Source: Phytoseiulus persimilis
Taxonomy: Eukaryota > Arthropoda > Arachnida > Mesostigmata > Phytoseiidae
Direction of reading: 5' to 3'
Assembly (NCBI GenBank): GCA_037576195.1
Contig: CM075102.1
Location: 16,860,745-16,924,744 of the forward strand
Length of the DNA stretch: 64,000 nucleotides
Shown here: one piece after another, positions 12,900 through 25,300 of the stretch
Layout of the letters: each line of letters begins with the position of its first letter
Position numbering within the stretch: the stretch's first letter is position 1
The notes under the pieces: generated by a model
Databases searched by the model: none
What the model saw: the letters and a program-made list of their open reading frames with translations, nothing else
What the model was told of the DNA's origin: nothing
Made by a program: the position numbers and the translations under genes

Positions 12900-15583
12900 G
12901 ACAACGGGAGCAGTTCCGACCAGCAAGCAGAACGGGGAGAGTCTCGGATCGGATTGATCCTCGCTTTGAACAACAGCGCAGTTTATTTCCGTCCATAAAA
13001 TATATTTAGAGTGGCGCGGAACGAGAATCTCCCGCGGAATTTCAAACAAGGGATCCGATGTTTACAACAACGACCGAGGCCGCGGGAAGCTGTCGCTCGG
13101 CTGCCCCGCCTCAGCGTTCATTCATCCGTCAGATCGCTAGGGCCCGTTTTCTGGTAATGTCAAGATGCTGCCATATCCAGGAATGGATCTTTTGTTCTCA
13201 TCCTGCGAGCCAAGGATGTGGTCCCAACGATGTGGTTCGTCCGGCTCTTCAGGTTATTGCAAAAGCTCATTGAGGAGACCGAGAGCTCTCCGAAGATCCA
13301 GAATGCTTCGCCAAGCTGTGACGAAGCAGAGGTTCGCGTGTTGTTCCCATGCTGTGATGTGGAATGCCGAACTTCTACCGACCTTCGAAGCTGTAGTTGT
13401 TTCTCAAGTGTTGCAACTTGCTATCCGAGTCCACAGGAATCTATCTCAAAGTCTGAATGCAATCTAAACAATGGGGACTTCTGCACGCGGATCCAGAGAG
13501 GAAAAATGTATCCCTCGACCGATTGATCTCCGTCGTCGGAAGAAGATCCCATGCCGTGGTATAATCGGATGAACATCGGCTTCAGTGGTAACATCATTAA
13601 AATAATTGTTCCCATGTAGGAGGGCACGATTGCATGTTCAGAATCGTAAGACGAGCGGTTTTTATGAGTCGAACCTACAAGCTCTAAGGTGGCTTGATTT
13701 CCTGGTCTCAATCCGTTCCCTCTCGGAATGCGTTGCGGAACGGTCCTCGGATTTCCCTGCTGGCATTAGGCTTCGCTGGTACTTGAGGTTTCACTCCGCA
13801 GAGGTCTCTGAAGCCCTCTCAACCGCCGGAAGCTCGGACTTCGACAAGACTGAACATGTTCCCCAAATTATCGATCAGCGCTCCCGTCCGTTCGAAGTGT
13901 CCCACTTAATATTTTCGAACCTAATTTCGCCTTTTGAGACTACTGTGCGACAACTCCTGAGAGCACTTCGAAAGGCTCGTTGACGAGGTTCGACGGATAT
14001 CCAAGAACTCGGTGTCGCCAGTAACAGCGCACAGAGAACCCAGATGCAGTGGTAGTACCGATAATCTCAGGAATATGGGGGAACAATAAGAGCGTAAGAG
14101 GAAGAGGGCTCGGTCTCCTCATTATGGGAAAGCAGCCCGGGATACTCCGCTACTGGAGAGTATCGTTCATCGACGAGCTCCTCTACAAAACGAGTTCCAT
14201 TTGGTTCCAAGGAATACTCCCGAGGTGCCCACAGGTACGTCCTTACAGATATATTTCCACGCGTGAGCGGAATGCGCGTTGAGTCATGCCTGCGTGGAAC
14301 AAGTGCACGTAGCTGTGATATCTGGCTCTGCGCATCGACCGACATATTCGTCTGTCGATCGAAGTGGGTCGAACGATGTGCACTTTCCTCGGAAGGGTGT
14401 CTGCAGAGCGCGCTTATTGAAGAAACTGGCTACGATGAATGATTCCCGTGTTGTTAATCTGCCGATCAGAGAGATCCTGCCATCCAGGAGAGGGGAAGCG
14501 ATACGACGACCGGTGTGAAGACTCCGGCAACAAATGAAACCGCTCTCCGTTTGCCACCACTCTTGGATATAACAGAAGCCTTGCAGTTGGGGGAGCATCG
14601 TAATAGGGAGTTTGCGAGGCGAATCATGAGTCGGGATGGAGGCTATTCGTCGTTACAAGTGAGGAAGTATGATATCCTGCTCAGTGTGTTGAGGGTGAGC
14701 TGTGACAGGAGACGGACTGGCAAGGGAACGTTCGACCTCTCTCTCTCGTTGCTTTTTCAGCCCGAACTAACGTAGCTGCACCACTGCCATCAGCAGTCAA
14801 AATGTTCGCTCCTCTCACGATGATTCCCCAGTGGCCTCTTGGATCAGTTGGTGCATCCATCTCGAACAACGAGGGAGAACAGAGAGAAAACGTTACAGCT
14901 TTCCGTTTGTGACGGGCAAATAGACAATGGCAGGAAGACGATGAACGAAACGTCGGATGGAAACGAACCCCGACTCTCCAATAGCTGCAGGAGTCGGGTC
15001 TAAGGAATTGTTGCAGCGTAGCTTGAGGGGCTGTAGCGCGAGTTCGTTTTTGCGAACCGTGGAATCGGCGTATCGGGTTAGGATGTACGTCGGCAGCGGA
15101 GGAAGGGCATGCCTTGAGGCCTCGGCGAAAAATGGGAAACACGGAAAAATTGTTGCTGCATCAAAACAGATTGCTCTGTTGCTCGGTCTTCCTCAGACGC
15201 TTTGCGGTTGCGACTGGAAGCTGATTGGCGCTGTCATCCCGAAGAGATGATGAAGGAGAGAAACCCAGATGCGACAGGAGGAGGGAATCAAGCCCTCTTG
15301 AGATGATGCATGGCTCGACCAATTTGCCTAAAAGTGTTCGATTCGTGGCTTGAGCTTGCGTCGAAACACTCGCTATACATCACGCAGCATGCGAATGCTC
15401 GTCGTGGATGTCGTGTCGGATTTTTTCCGTCGACTCGCAGCTCATCAACGTTGAGCAGAGGCTTTTCCGAGCACACGGCCTCGGGGAGACGAAGAAAAAC
15501 CGAAGCGGCTTCGAAAGAGTCGCTCGAGCTCAAAATCAACGAAACTTTCACTTTTAGAAACCCTGCATCGGGAGGCGTTTTTT

Positions 15584-15805
15584 TCAAAAAAAAATGAAGC
15601 CACTGTCCTCGATTCCGAGAGACAATGCGGATACCGAGAACGAGAGAAACGCGGTCTCTGACCGGATTCCGCAGAGCACCATTGGGTGTAACGGCTGTTT
15701 TACACGTACAACTGGCTTTTCATTAGCGAAGAAGAGGAACAGGAGCACAAGAGAGAAGAGAATGGGGAGGAGACCGTTCATTAAGGCAAGCCTGCGGAAA
15801 TCCAT
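15584..15805 (-). other. Candidate first exon, signal-anchor protein
   Basis: The ATG at 15805 sits in good context (ACAAATGG) and encodes MDFRRLALMNGLLPILFSLV, then LLFLFFANEKPV: a short basic start followed by about 20 hydrophobic residues. Either a signal peptide or the anchor of a type II Golgi protein would fit. A donor-like GTACGT follows at the codon for Val32. The open frame beyond it, to 15584, may be intron. Another open frame lies downstream (15288-15587), but no phase-consistent junction to it was found. No TATA box. Confidence 0.3.
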
Positions 15806-17532
15806 TTGTGTATCGAATGTTTTTTTTCCTCGTTTCGTTTTCGTTCCTTCTTTGAACCACGACCACCTCTAACTAGAAGTCAGTCAATCTACTTTGACAG
15901 TCAGATCAGCCCGACAATGATCGTTACCGAGAACCACACCGTTCGCGTTGCTCCTCATGATGAGTTTTTCGCTGATAATTTGGGCTTCGGTGAGGGAAAT
16001 GACGGAGCCATGAAGTCCTCGAGAAGGAATCAGAGAATTGGAGTCCCCTACGGGGAGAGGGATATTCCGACGCTCATCCGGCAATAAACCGTCATGGAAT
16101 CATACATTTCATGTATTCCGTCCTAGGCCATGCCACGTTGCCACAAATGGAGGATTATGGGGGATCTTCTCCTGAATATTAAGAAATTGAATGATTGATC
16201 CCGAAAAATTGTTTAACAATGAAAGGAAGTTCCTTTCCATCCCAGAGATGCGCGTGATTTGGTTAGCGAGAAAGGGGCCACCAATACCCAAAATGTCCAT
16301 GGGAATTTCTCTTTGAGAACCTGCGTCAAGCATATCCCACATCGTCTTCGCAGGGGCGAGGTTGTAGCAACAAAGAACAATTCCAGATAGAACTCCGAAT
16401 CGGTGAAGAGTTGCACATTTATGTACGTGAGGTCCCGCTACAACAGATCGTGAACATCAGACCTCCTGGGGGACGTCGATCCGCCGTGTCACGACTCGAG
16501 GAGACTCCCGTCGACAATATTGCCGTTACGGATACTCGTCATAAAGCTTCCTGTACTCTACTTCTATCCGAGGTCCGAAAGAAGACTATGAAGACAGGAG
16601 AGTTCTCGAGGAAAAAATACGATCCCGTTCTGCATGAACACGACGTCCCCGAGGTTCGGGGAATCTCAGACGATTGTTGGTCGGAACCGGGCCTCAATCT
16701 GATCGGAAGCAGTTGAAACAACGCCTCCGACGACAGACGAACTGTCGTTCATTAAAGCTCGATGTCCATTCAAGGCGACCAGCTTTAGAAGGTTCTCATC
16801 CCGAGATGTTCTCTAGGGAACTATCGCCCCGAAGACTCTATTCGCTCGAAAATCCATGATAGGAGAGATGTTTATACCCAGGCCTAAACACATACCCAGC
16901 GATCTGTTCAGCGACGTAGAAAGTATTCTCGCCCAAGTGAGTTCTCGATGACGGACCCCACCAAAACGGTCACTCTCTAAATTCATTATCTGATCCAGCC
17001 AGGTAGTTTTCCTCCTTATGATATAGTGATGTGGATCTTCACCGAGAATCCGGGCTTTCTGACGGTGACTCAGCTCCTTCAGATGGATTTCATCACCTCG
17101 AGAATCCCTTCCAGCGACGAATGAATTCAGCGAGCTCGATGCTGTAATTCTCAAATTGAAAAATTCAAGCGAAGCTCTGCGAAAACTCGTCGGAGTTTGT
17201 CGCTCAAGCTGACGTTCAGTCAGCTCTAAAACCATGGAATGAATCCTGTTTCAAATTGCGTGGATCCGCGGAAAGTGTATGGAGGTCTCATCGTATAACA
17301 GGAGTCCCATCTGGAAGCCCCCTCACATGACGAAAGTTGCACACACGCGTGCAAGCGACTTTCGAGTATACGCGGGTGATGTCGATTCCCTGTTTTCATT
17401 CCTGAGAGAGCACGAACTAGGAAGCGTAGTCGTTGGCGATCGCTTATAGCTCTACTCGCCAATCCACCAGTCGTGAAATTGAGGAACGGGAATGTCTCCG
17501 GGAATTTCAGCCAAAAAAAAATGTGTTGTCTT

Positions 17533-17538
17533 TTTATT
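17533..17538 (-). terminator. Poly(A) signal of the LINE remnant
   Basis: Minus-strand AATAAA about 45 bp past the stop of the LINE fragment. A run of nine T on the same strand follows, not A, so a poly(A) tail is not preserved in the expected form. Confidence 0.4.
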
Positions 17539-17581
17539 GGGCAAGTATTCAAATAATAGATAAATGGTCAGGATCCTAGAA

Positions 17582-18025
17582 TTATCCGATGCCGGCCAAG
17601 TCGGGTCCGGTCGGGAGCGTTCCCATAACTGCTGCACTGTTACCCCTTTGAATCTCGATTGACAGTCTTTGCAAAAAGAATTCTGACAATTCTGACAAAA
17701 TTCTGTCCCCCGAAGTTACCTCTATTCGGCGTCCGATGTCTTTGAGGAAGGCCTCGGTGGACTTGCCCACAACGCCCAGGGTCTCGAAAGCGATAGGTTG
17801 AACAATGTAACGGCTCTCGAGCTCCCGGTACTTCGTGAGTTTGCTGGTTTCGGCTAAGCCTGCGATGGCGCCGGCCTCTCTGACTGCGGCTGCTCGGTGC
17901 GACGGAGCAAGGGTGTCCCACACAGTTGCGTCCCATACGAGCGACCTCCCAAATGATCTCCTAGCCTCTTGGATACAAACAAATCGAACACTATGGCCTC
18001 GGGGAAAAATAAAACTTCTGAGCAT
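17582..18025 (-). pseudogene. LINE ORF2 C-terminal remnant
   Basis: An uninterrupted frame with the conserved tail found after the reverse transcriptase of several non-LTR retrotransposons: SLVWDATVWDTLAPSHRAA, then KYRELESRY, IAFETLGVVGKSTEAFLKDIGRR, and FLQRLSIEIQRGNSAAV. A short insertion (ILSELS, from a repeated TTGTCAGAA) interrupts the last block. No reverse transcriptase or endonuclease motifs are found upstream (18.0-19 kb), so the copy is 5'-truncated, as LINE insertions usually are. The clade cannot be set from this tail alone. Confidence 0.75.
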
Positions 18026-19009
18026 AGCTGAGCGATGTTGGAGTGGACTGAAAACATTTCCCGCTCATGCTGAAACACGCGGTTAGATCCAAATCCACCC
18101 AAAGGTATCGAAACAAAGTCAGATAGGCTTATCAAGAACTCCACCAGGTTCTAGAAAGTCTTGTTGGGAAGACAGGACGGAAAATATCCCCTGCCTTTGT
18201 TCGCCGGATCCACATAAATCTCGTTACACAGACGGTCATCCTGTTCCAAGATTGGCTTGTCGGGAACCTTCGAAACAGTGCCTGATGATTCAGGCGACTA
18301 TGGAAACGAGATTTGTCAGTAATATGCCGAAGATGAGCTCGGGGATGTCATCCGTTAACTCATGGACATCGGAAAATGTTTCGAGATCGAGAAATTCCTA
18401 CCGTACCAGACGGAGCGCCCTATGGCGGCTCGATGTTCGCCTTGAAGCACCTTATGCGCAACCAAGTTTCTCAGCAGTGCCTCCCAGTTTCTCTCAGGTC
18501 GAAAATTCTCGATTTGAAAGCTCCCCCCACCGATTCGGATGCTCCGCTAGGAGTGCCAAAACACAGGGAAAATCCTGGCCATGTTTCCTGGATTTCGCTT
18601 GGAGTTTCGAGCTCAGCCCAGATTCGTCCTGGTCTTGGCTGCCGGGAAGATCGATGCTTTCCTTGAATTCCCCATATCACAGACGATTGTGTTTCAATTC
18701 AACCACCCGCCTGTTATCTGATTGGAGGCATCAGCGTGTCACAAGGTTTGAAGTCGATGCCTCCTAACCGTAGATAACGCTGCGAATTCGATCAAAGCGC
18801 GCCCTCTTCGGATCATTATCAACCGCTCACTCCAAATGTCCTCAGACATCTGCTTCGCATCCTCCGATGCCGGAAGTTTTTGCCGTGAACTACTCGCGCG
18901 TACTGTTCTGAGAAACTATGACTCCGTCCCACGTGATTTCCATTGGAGTTGATCTCAAACTACCGATCTAGTCGAGCTAGGGAGTCCAGGCACTCATCAT
19001 TTTTTACCT

Positions 19010-19148
19010 CCCATCCATGCATATAGATGGATGGATAGATCAGTCTCCGATGGCTGAGTTTATCAGGTGTCCGGGCATTAATGCAAAATTTATCCATCCA
19101 TCCATGCATCTGCCCTTGGATTGATGGATGATGAATAATGAATGAGGC
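19010..19148. repeat. ATCC/GGAT tetranucleotide patches
   Basis: Two patches, CCATCCATGCATATAGATGG... near 19010-19040 and TATCCATCCATCCATGCATC... near 19088-19110, followed by GGATTGATGGATGATGAAT. ATCC units face GGAT units, so short hairpins are possible. Confidence 0.65.
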
Positions 19149-22100
19149 CTGAGCTTCTCAGCTCGACTGATGATATATACGTAGGTATATGCGTCAGATG
19201 CGCGACCGGATTGAAAGATCGCAGTACCCTGCTGCTGACAGATGCGTACATTATGTCCGCGCGTTAGACAAACTCCCAGGAGCCTCTTGTAGGTGGGCAG
19301 AGAGTTATCAATCGATGTAAACTCATCTATCGCAATCGTCTTCAGAATGGAGGAGCGAGTCTGAGAGGGAGGGATGTCATCGCATCGAGGCGTCTTCCAT
19401 CATTCGATTGAACCTCGGACAACGAATACACGAAATCTCGTGCGAATCCAGCGTCAAATTGAGTTCCGGCTCTATCATCTGCTCCGGTGCTGGATCAAGC
19501 CCGTTGAACGGCTCGAAGAGGCAACAGCGATTGAGGATCAGCATTGCTGTCCCAATTGGGGTGACAATTCAACGAGGCAACGAACGGAGCAGGGAAATAA
19601 CGGATGACTGAACGAGCCAACCAAGCGACGGAAAAAGTCTAAACTATTGGAATACGAACCGGAAATACCCTTCCCAAAGCGTCCGGTGTCCCACCAGCCA
19701 CCGCAGCAACGGAAGTTCGTTCTTTCGAATCGATCCGCTCTTCCCGCGATCCTTTTTCTTCCACAAAGGTTTCTTCAGCCAGCGGGTACTACACCAGGTC
19801 TATTTTCATGGAACGTTTCGGATGAGGCATCGACAATCGATAGAGAGACGAGACGAGGCGGGTCGCCGTCGTTGCTGCCCCCTTCTCTCAGCCGAGCAGC
19901 TCGGACGGCCGAGCGGATACGGCAGGGCGAAACTGGACCGACAACGATGGTCGCTGACTGACTGACCAACCGACAGGCCGACTGGATCGAAGCCGGAGGA
20001 CGATGAGACAGGCGGGATGGCGACCGGCTCAGGAGCTCTTCCAATTTGCTCCAGCCGAGAACAAACAAAGCCCGGTGCTCCACATCTATCCGTCCTTCCG
20101 GCGTGCCTTTGCGGCTCCGTACGCTACGCATATCTCCGCGTCTTCCCAAACAACGACGCCGAGTAGCCAGGGACACCGACGTCATCAGCGCTGCCAACAG
20201 CGTACAACTCCAATACAAACACGACGACGAGCAGATATTCGATTTATTAAGGTTACCCTGGTACCACACGTCACCATCCTCCATTCTCGTCCCGCAACCT
20301 TTAGTGGATCCAACATGTAACACGTAGGTGGCTGCAAGGAGCGTCGGAATGTTCGATGAATTTGCAGATGCACACGCTCTGAGCGCTCTAAAATCACAAA
20401 CATCTCGAACTAGGATGGACCGACGACGTTGCCAAGCCGTTCAACGTCATCGTGCAAGTGCGCGTTGCCGTGGCAACGCATTGCAGCTATGGAAACTCAC
20501 TCCGTCGTGCGGAAGGTTTCGAGTCCGTTGGCCGACGTGAATTGAGAAAGAGCCCGGCAGCGAGAGTTACTCACGGCCGATACTGAACAGCGAATGGAGA
20601 ACGGAGAAGGGTGCACACGCTGATGGTATGGGAGCCAAAGTCACCGCATAAAGTTTCGTGGTGCAGGGTCCATCGAAATGTTTGTTACGGCATCCTCCTA
20701 CATTGAAACGTGACCGGTATCTCGTCCCTGATGTGACGGGGTCATCCACGCATGTGGGCACGCGGGGAAGATAAAGTCTCAACGTTCCTCTGAAGTTCTG
20801 ACTCCCGAACCGTGGAAAACTTCCTGACCCGATACCAGAGTCTGTTTCCATCCTTTCATCCATCACGGCGAATCAGCAATGTTGCTATTCGGAAGCGATT
20901 CCCGCTGTTTCATAAGCTTTACAAACAAAGCCGCACGATTCCCACTCCTGACCATTTTGAGGCACATCGTTTAATGGTGTTTGAATCTTCGGAAAAAACT
21001 ATTCTGTGCTGAAGGAGGAGAGGGTCGTCGATGAACTCTTTTTCCTACTATGAATCGTGGTATGCCGCTGGATGGTGCTCGCGCTGCCGGGTTAAGGGTA
21101 TTACACATGAGACGATGATTCTCCCGAGATGTGAGAATCCTGCCTTTTAATCGAGTGGGATCCCATGGTGTTCACTTGAAAGAAACTGTCGCCTGATCCT
21201 CCAGGGAATTCGCCCGTTCCTGATTTGGGAGGGTCATCCAGGCGAAATCTCGCGAGAAATCCCTGAACATCCTGGGCACGAGCCATTCCCACTCTCATTT
21301 CATTCTTCTCGATCGTCTCACCCCACATCTTGGCTGAAAGCGATTCGGCTCCCGAGCCGAATCCACTCCCGGGCCGCTTCAGAGATGCATCAGTCTCCTC
21401 TTGCTGTGCTCAATCAATTTCTGAAGAATCCATCGGGAAGGGCGCGCATGCTTTCAGCGCACGTCGATTGGCCTCATTCGGCGCGGCTTTCCATCTTCCG
21501 GATGCCCCTGTTCAGTCTTTCTTTCAACAGCTGTTTTAGACTCCGAGAGTTTGCCGGTTGCTCAATTTCGGATCGGTGGCGATGGCGGCAGCGACGGAGG
21601 CCGCGCGGAGAGACGGGGATGGTTTTGATATTTTGTCGATATGATGAATGAGTCTCAATTTTCACTTGTATACAAAAGGAACGAGCCAGTGGAGAAGCGG
21701 AACGAAGAGAGGCAGGGAGGCCACGACGCGCCGAAGAAATAGAAAACTTCTTCTGCCACACCGTCTGGATGAACCCGAGCTCTGAAAACCTGTTACGGTC
21801 ACACGATTCAAATGAAGTCGATCGCGAAGCGAGCGGAATGTTTCGCTGGATTCGTTCCAGAAGACGGGTTTCTCAGTGTTGGCGGAGCAACGGAGATGTT
21901 AGTGGATTGCGACAAATGTTGCTGTCGACGCGGTGGCAGTGAGATCTTGTTGAGATAATTAGCTTATGCTCGCATACATCCACACGAGTACACACTTTCA
22001 CACGTATAACATTCATACACACGCACTCATATTGCATTGACTCTCATACAAACTCGGCGGTGCCTGCCAACTTATTAGGTGCTGAGAGGTCCGCTTGGTC

Positions 22101-22329
22101 TCTTTATGGCTCGACTCCTTCTGATTCTTGGGTTGCAAGCAACATGCTTCCCGCGTGCTTGACGCGCACTTTCCAGGATTGAGCCAACTTGTTCTCTATT
22201 TGTGTTATGCGCACGTCTATAGAGGGATTCACTCAAAAATGTTTCGGCGAAGGGTAATTCCCAGCGTTTGCCATGATCAAACATTTGTATACGGAACCGG
22301 TGGCATTGTCAGCCGCCGCTTGGTGATTG

Positions 22330-22371
22330 CCCAAAAAAAATACCCAAAAAAATACCGGAAAAATACCCAAC
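22330..22371 (+). repeat. A-rich minisatellite, unit about 12 bp
   Basis: Four diverged copies of (C)CCAAAAAAATA in a row. Surrounding sequence shows no gene. Confidence 0.8.
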
Positions 22372-25300
22372 GGAACTGGCACAGAACTCGTCGAGACAAC
22401 TCCTCTGGTTGCGCCCGATACTGATGACTCAGAACGGCGTTTCTGAAGCTTGCCAGCTTCCACGAATACCGCAAGCTAATTTTCTCTTCGGGCTCATCGG
22501 ATGCCGTGGCAAACATTTTAGCGACCACCACGCGCTGCTCACGATCTCTGTGATCACGGAGAAAATGACGTTCCAGGGTGTCAGCCCTTCATGAGCCCGT
22601 CCGGACGAGCCCGCGGAGCCGTACCAAGACTGCGGAGCTTCCCCCTCATTACAGAGAACGATTGAATCTCGACGACCGATGGGAGCGCGCCGAGAAGATG
22701 CGCGTCTCGCGGCCCGTGCAGAGCCCTCTTGCGCGTCCCTTGAAGTTGACATGACATCGGTAACTCGAGTCACTTGGACAGCTTGCGTTCAGCGAGTCGA
22801 ACGAATCATCGTACGGCGTGGAATCAGCACCGTTTGCGCTAGCTGTTCGACGAGGAGTTGTCCGAAGGGGAGAACGCTGAATACAGAATTCCGACATGAA
22901 GTTGTGTTTTCGGACTCGTGAAAGCATTGCGAAAAACCTCATCCTTTGCTCCATGTCTTATTTTTCGCGCTTTTGGGGCTTGATGACTACGCAGCGATTC
23001 TTACCGCTGACCTTCGCGATCAACTCACCAAAGATATCGCAAGTGCTTGCGAGGATCAACCGCAGTTATCGACGATTTCCGTCACAGCTTGCGTAAGTCT
23101 GAACTTCGAGTCCGCTCGCGATTCTTCCACGTGCCGCGAATCAGGTTTCTTCGAGGGGCTGATCAGTGAGAGACACCGATGGAAATGGGTGTCTCATACC
23201 TCCGGAACTGGAGTGGATGGCTACAGATTCCATGATTTTCCGTTTTCTGTTCACTGTTGAACTGGTAGGGAGACTCGATTTCTTATTCCTCGTCTAAGAT
23301 TACAGTCTCCCTCAGGAAAGTCCTCTTTGGATCATTCTCTGATGACCCAGGATCGCGGTTTTCGCGAAATATTCCGAAAGAGTGAACAACATCGGGAATC
23401 GGAATCAGGGGTCGCCAACTGTTCGCGGTCGCGACACGCTGACTTCACCGGCCAAGCCCCGGTCCCGCTGGAATGATTTTGACGGCCATAAAAACTAGTT
23501 TTAGGTTCATCCTGATATTATTCTGAGGCTCATATCGAGGAATTCGGATGAGCCTAGAAGCATCTGTCACATCGGATATTTTAGCACAAACGTTTGAGAT
23601 GTAAGCGCCCCTGTACGGAAACGTTCGAGATATGATCCTCTGACGCAACAGGCCCCGTGACTGCCGAACCGCACTGCATCTGTTTCATCTCGTCGCGACA
23701 CAGGACGAACGCAGCTTTGAAGAGTGAATCTCTCAGACCGCGATTCGGAAACGTCCGAAAAGGATCAGCATCAGGATTGGGGCTATTCGCTGATTCTTGA
23801 CACCCGAAAACCGTCTCGAGAATGTCTTGGCTCACAGGAAAGGCCACAGCAGCTGATTCGATTCGAGTCCGCCCGGGGCAGTGAGTGCCACTTCATGTCT
23901 TCACCTTCCGAAGAGTGGATTTGGAGCAAGTCACAAGTTTACACGGCGAGTTTGATAGGCCCGATGTCCCCAGCGAAGCGGTGGAGACAGCCGACAGACG
24001 TGACTTCACGAGAGCATCTACGGTATTTATACGAAAGATTTCGAAAATGAACAAAAACATGTAAGGGTTCCGCTTGCGGGCATTTCTTAGTAAGCTCGGC
24101 TAGGTTGAGGAGACTATACCGATTCGGAATCTGGAAGTTTCTATCAAGATCGAAAGGTTCTGGAGCTCAAGAGCAACAGCTCGTTTCAGGAGCTGAGGCA
24201 GGAGCGCGCTACGATTCAAAGGACAACCCGGGTTCAACGAGGTCGCCGAATCTGCTGAAGCATTGATTGAGCCGGACATGATAATTCAACAGAGAACCGT
24301 GGCGAAGCTCTCAGCAACGCCGCGAATCAGACTGCTGCACTCCAGCGAATCCGAAAGATAGTCACTGAATGAGCAACGAGACGCGGTGATGGATTCTCGA
24401 ATGCATTGCGTGAACCACTTCCAAGCAGCGAGGTCGTTCCGATTCGCACGAGTTTCATATTCTTCCAACCCCGTCAGGCTGTACAACGAGAGGCCGAGAG
24501 CCCTTATGCGGGAGGTTCTGGAAAGCTTCACGCTTATCTTGGGACGTTACGTAAATGAGCCTGTCGGTCGTCTGGTCGCTCGGGCGGGCGAACGAGCGCA
24601 CGGTTGGGCGCCGACTTTCCATGCCATTCGGTTGGATTGTTCAAGAGTCTCGGTACGCTCACTCGCGAATAGTCGTAATATGATTTGAGCGCGGCAGAGC
24701 ATCGGCCGATCGAAGAAACCAGTCAGTCTGCGAAGCTTTGTGACCGTCTGAAAATCTCCGCCGCTGGTGCTGATAACGCTTCAGAGATAAGGACTGACAG
24801 AGGGAAGCGCCTGACAGATCGAAAGCTGGTCTTGGAACCTCTGTGAACCGATAGATAGCCGCGCGTATTGAGCGAAGAGAACTGTCATAGACGAAATAAC
24901 CGACTGACTGATTGAGAGGAGCGGGGATGCGATCTCTCGAGGAGATACAGTGGAGCAGAAGGAAACTCTTGAGAGGAGACATTCGGAGAGTGATTCTCGC
25001 GAGGAAAGACCTTGACGAGCTGGGCTGCCGTTCCTGAAAAAGGATCGGAACAGTGATGTAAGCCTTGACGGTAACGAAGATCCGCCGCCGAAGAGAGCGA
25101 GATGTGAACATGTTCCCAAGCTCGATGAAAAAGGTTAATTCTCAAAGTGCATTGGGTCGTTTCTTCAACAAGATTGGTAGATTGCTCTATCTGACCGCAC
25201 ACAAATCTCCTCTCCCCCGATCTGAGATCTGCGCGACGGTAGGGTATCACCGACTCTCCAGCGATTCGACTGGAGCTCAACGCTGAGCCGTCACTCCGAC

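Larger units (their letters stand above)
6495..15583. other. No supported gene
   Basis: G/C-rich and trinucleotide-rich blocks (6.5-7.8 and 10.3-11.5 kb) alternate with plainer sequence. A possible TATA (AGTATATAG, about 8272) precedes ATGs at 8341-8346 and a donor-like CCT|GTATGT, without a findable second exon. The frame at 11652-12311 (219 codons) is long for chance but unrecognised. 9.89-10.28 kb is strongly pyrimidine-rich on the plus strand. Confidence 0.45.

Noticed and set aside
16813-17235. 140-codon minus frame, with protein-like plus-strand frames and a GTGAGT donor in the same bases
   Set aside because: All readings look equally plausible, none has a consistent start and splice set, and the length is within chance.
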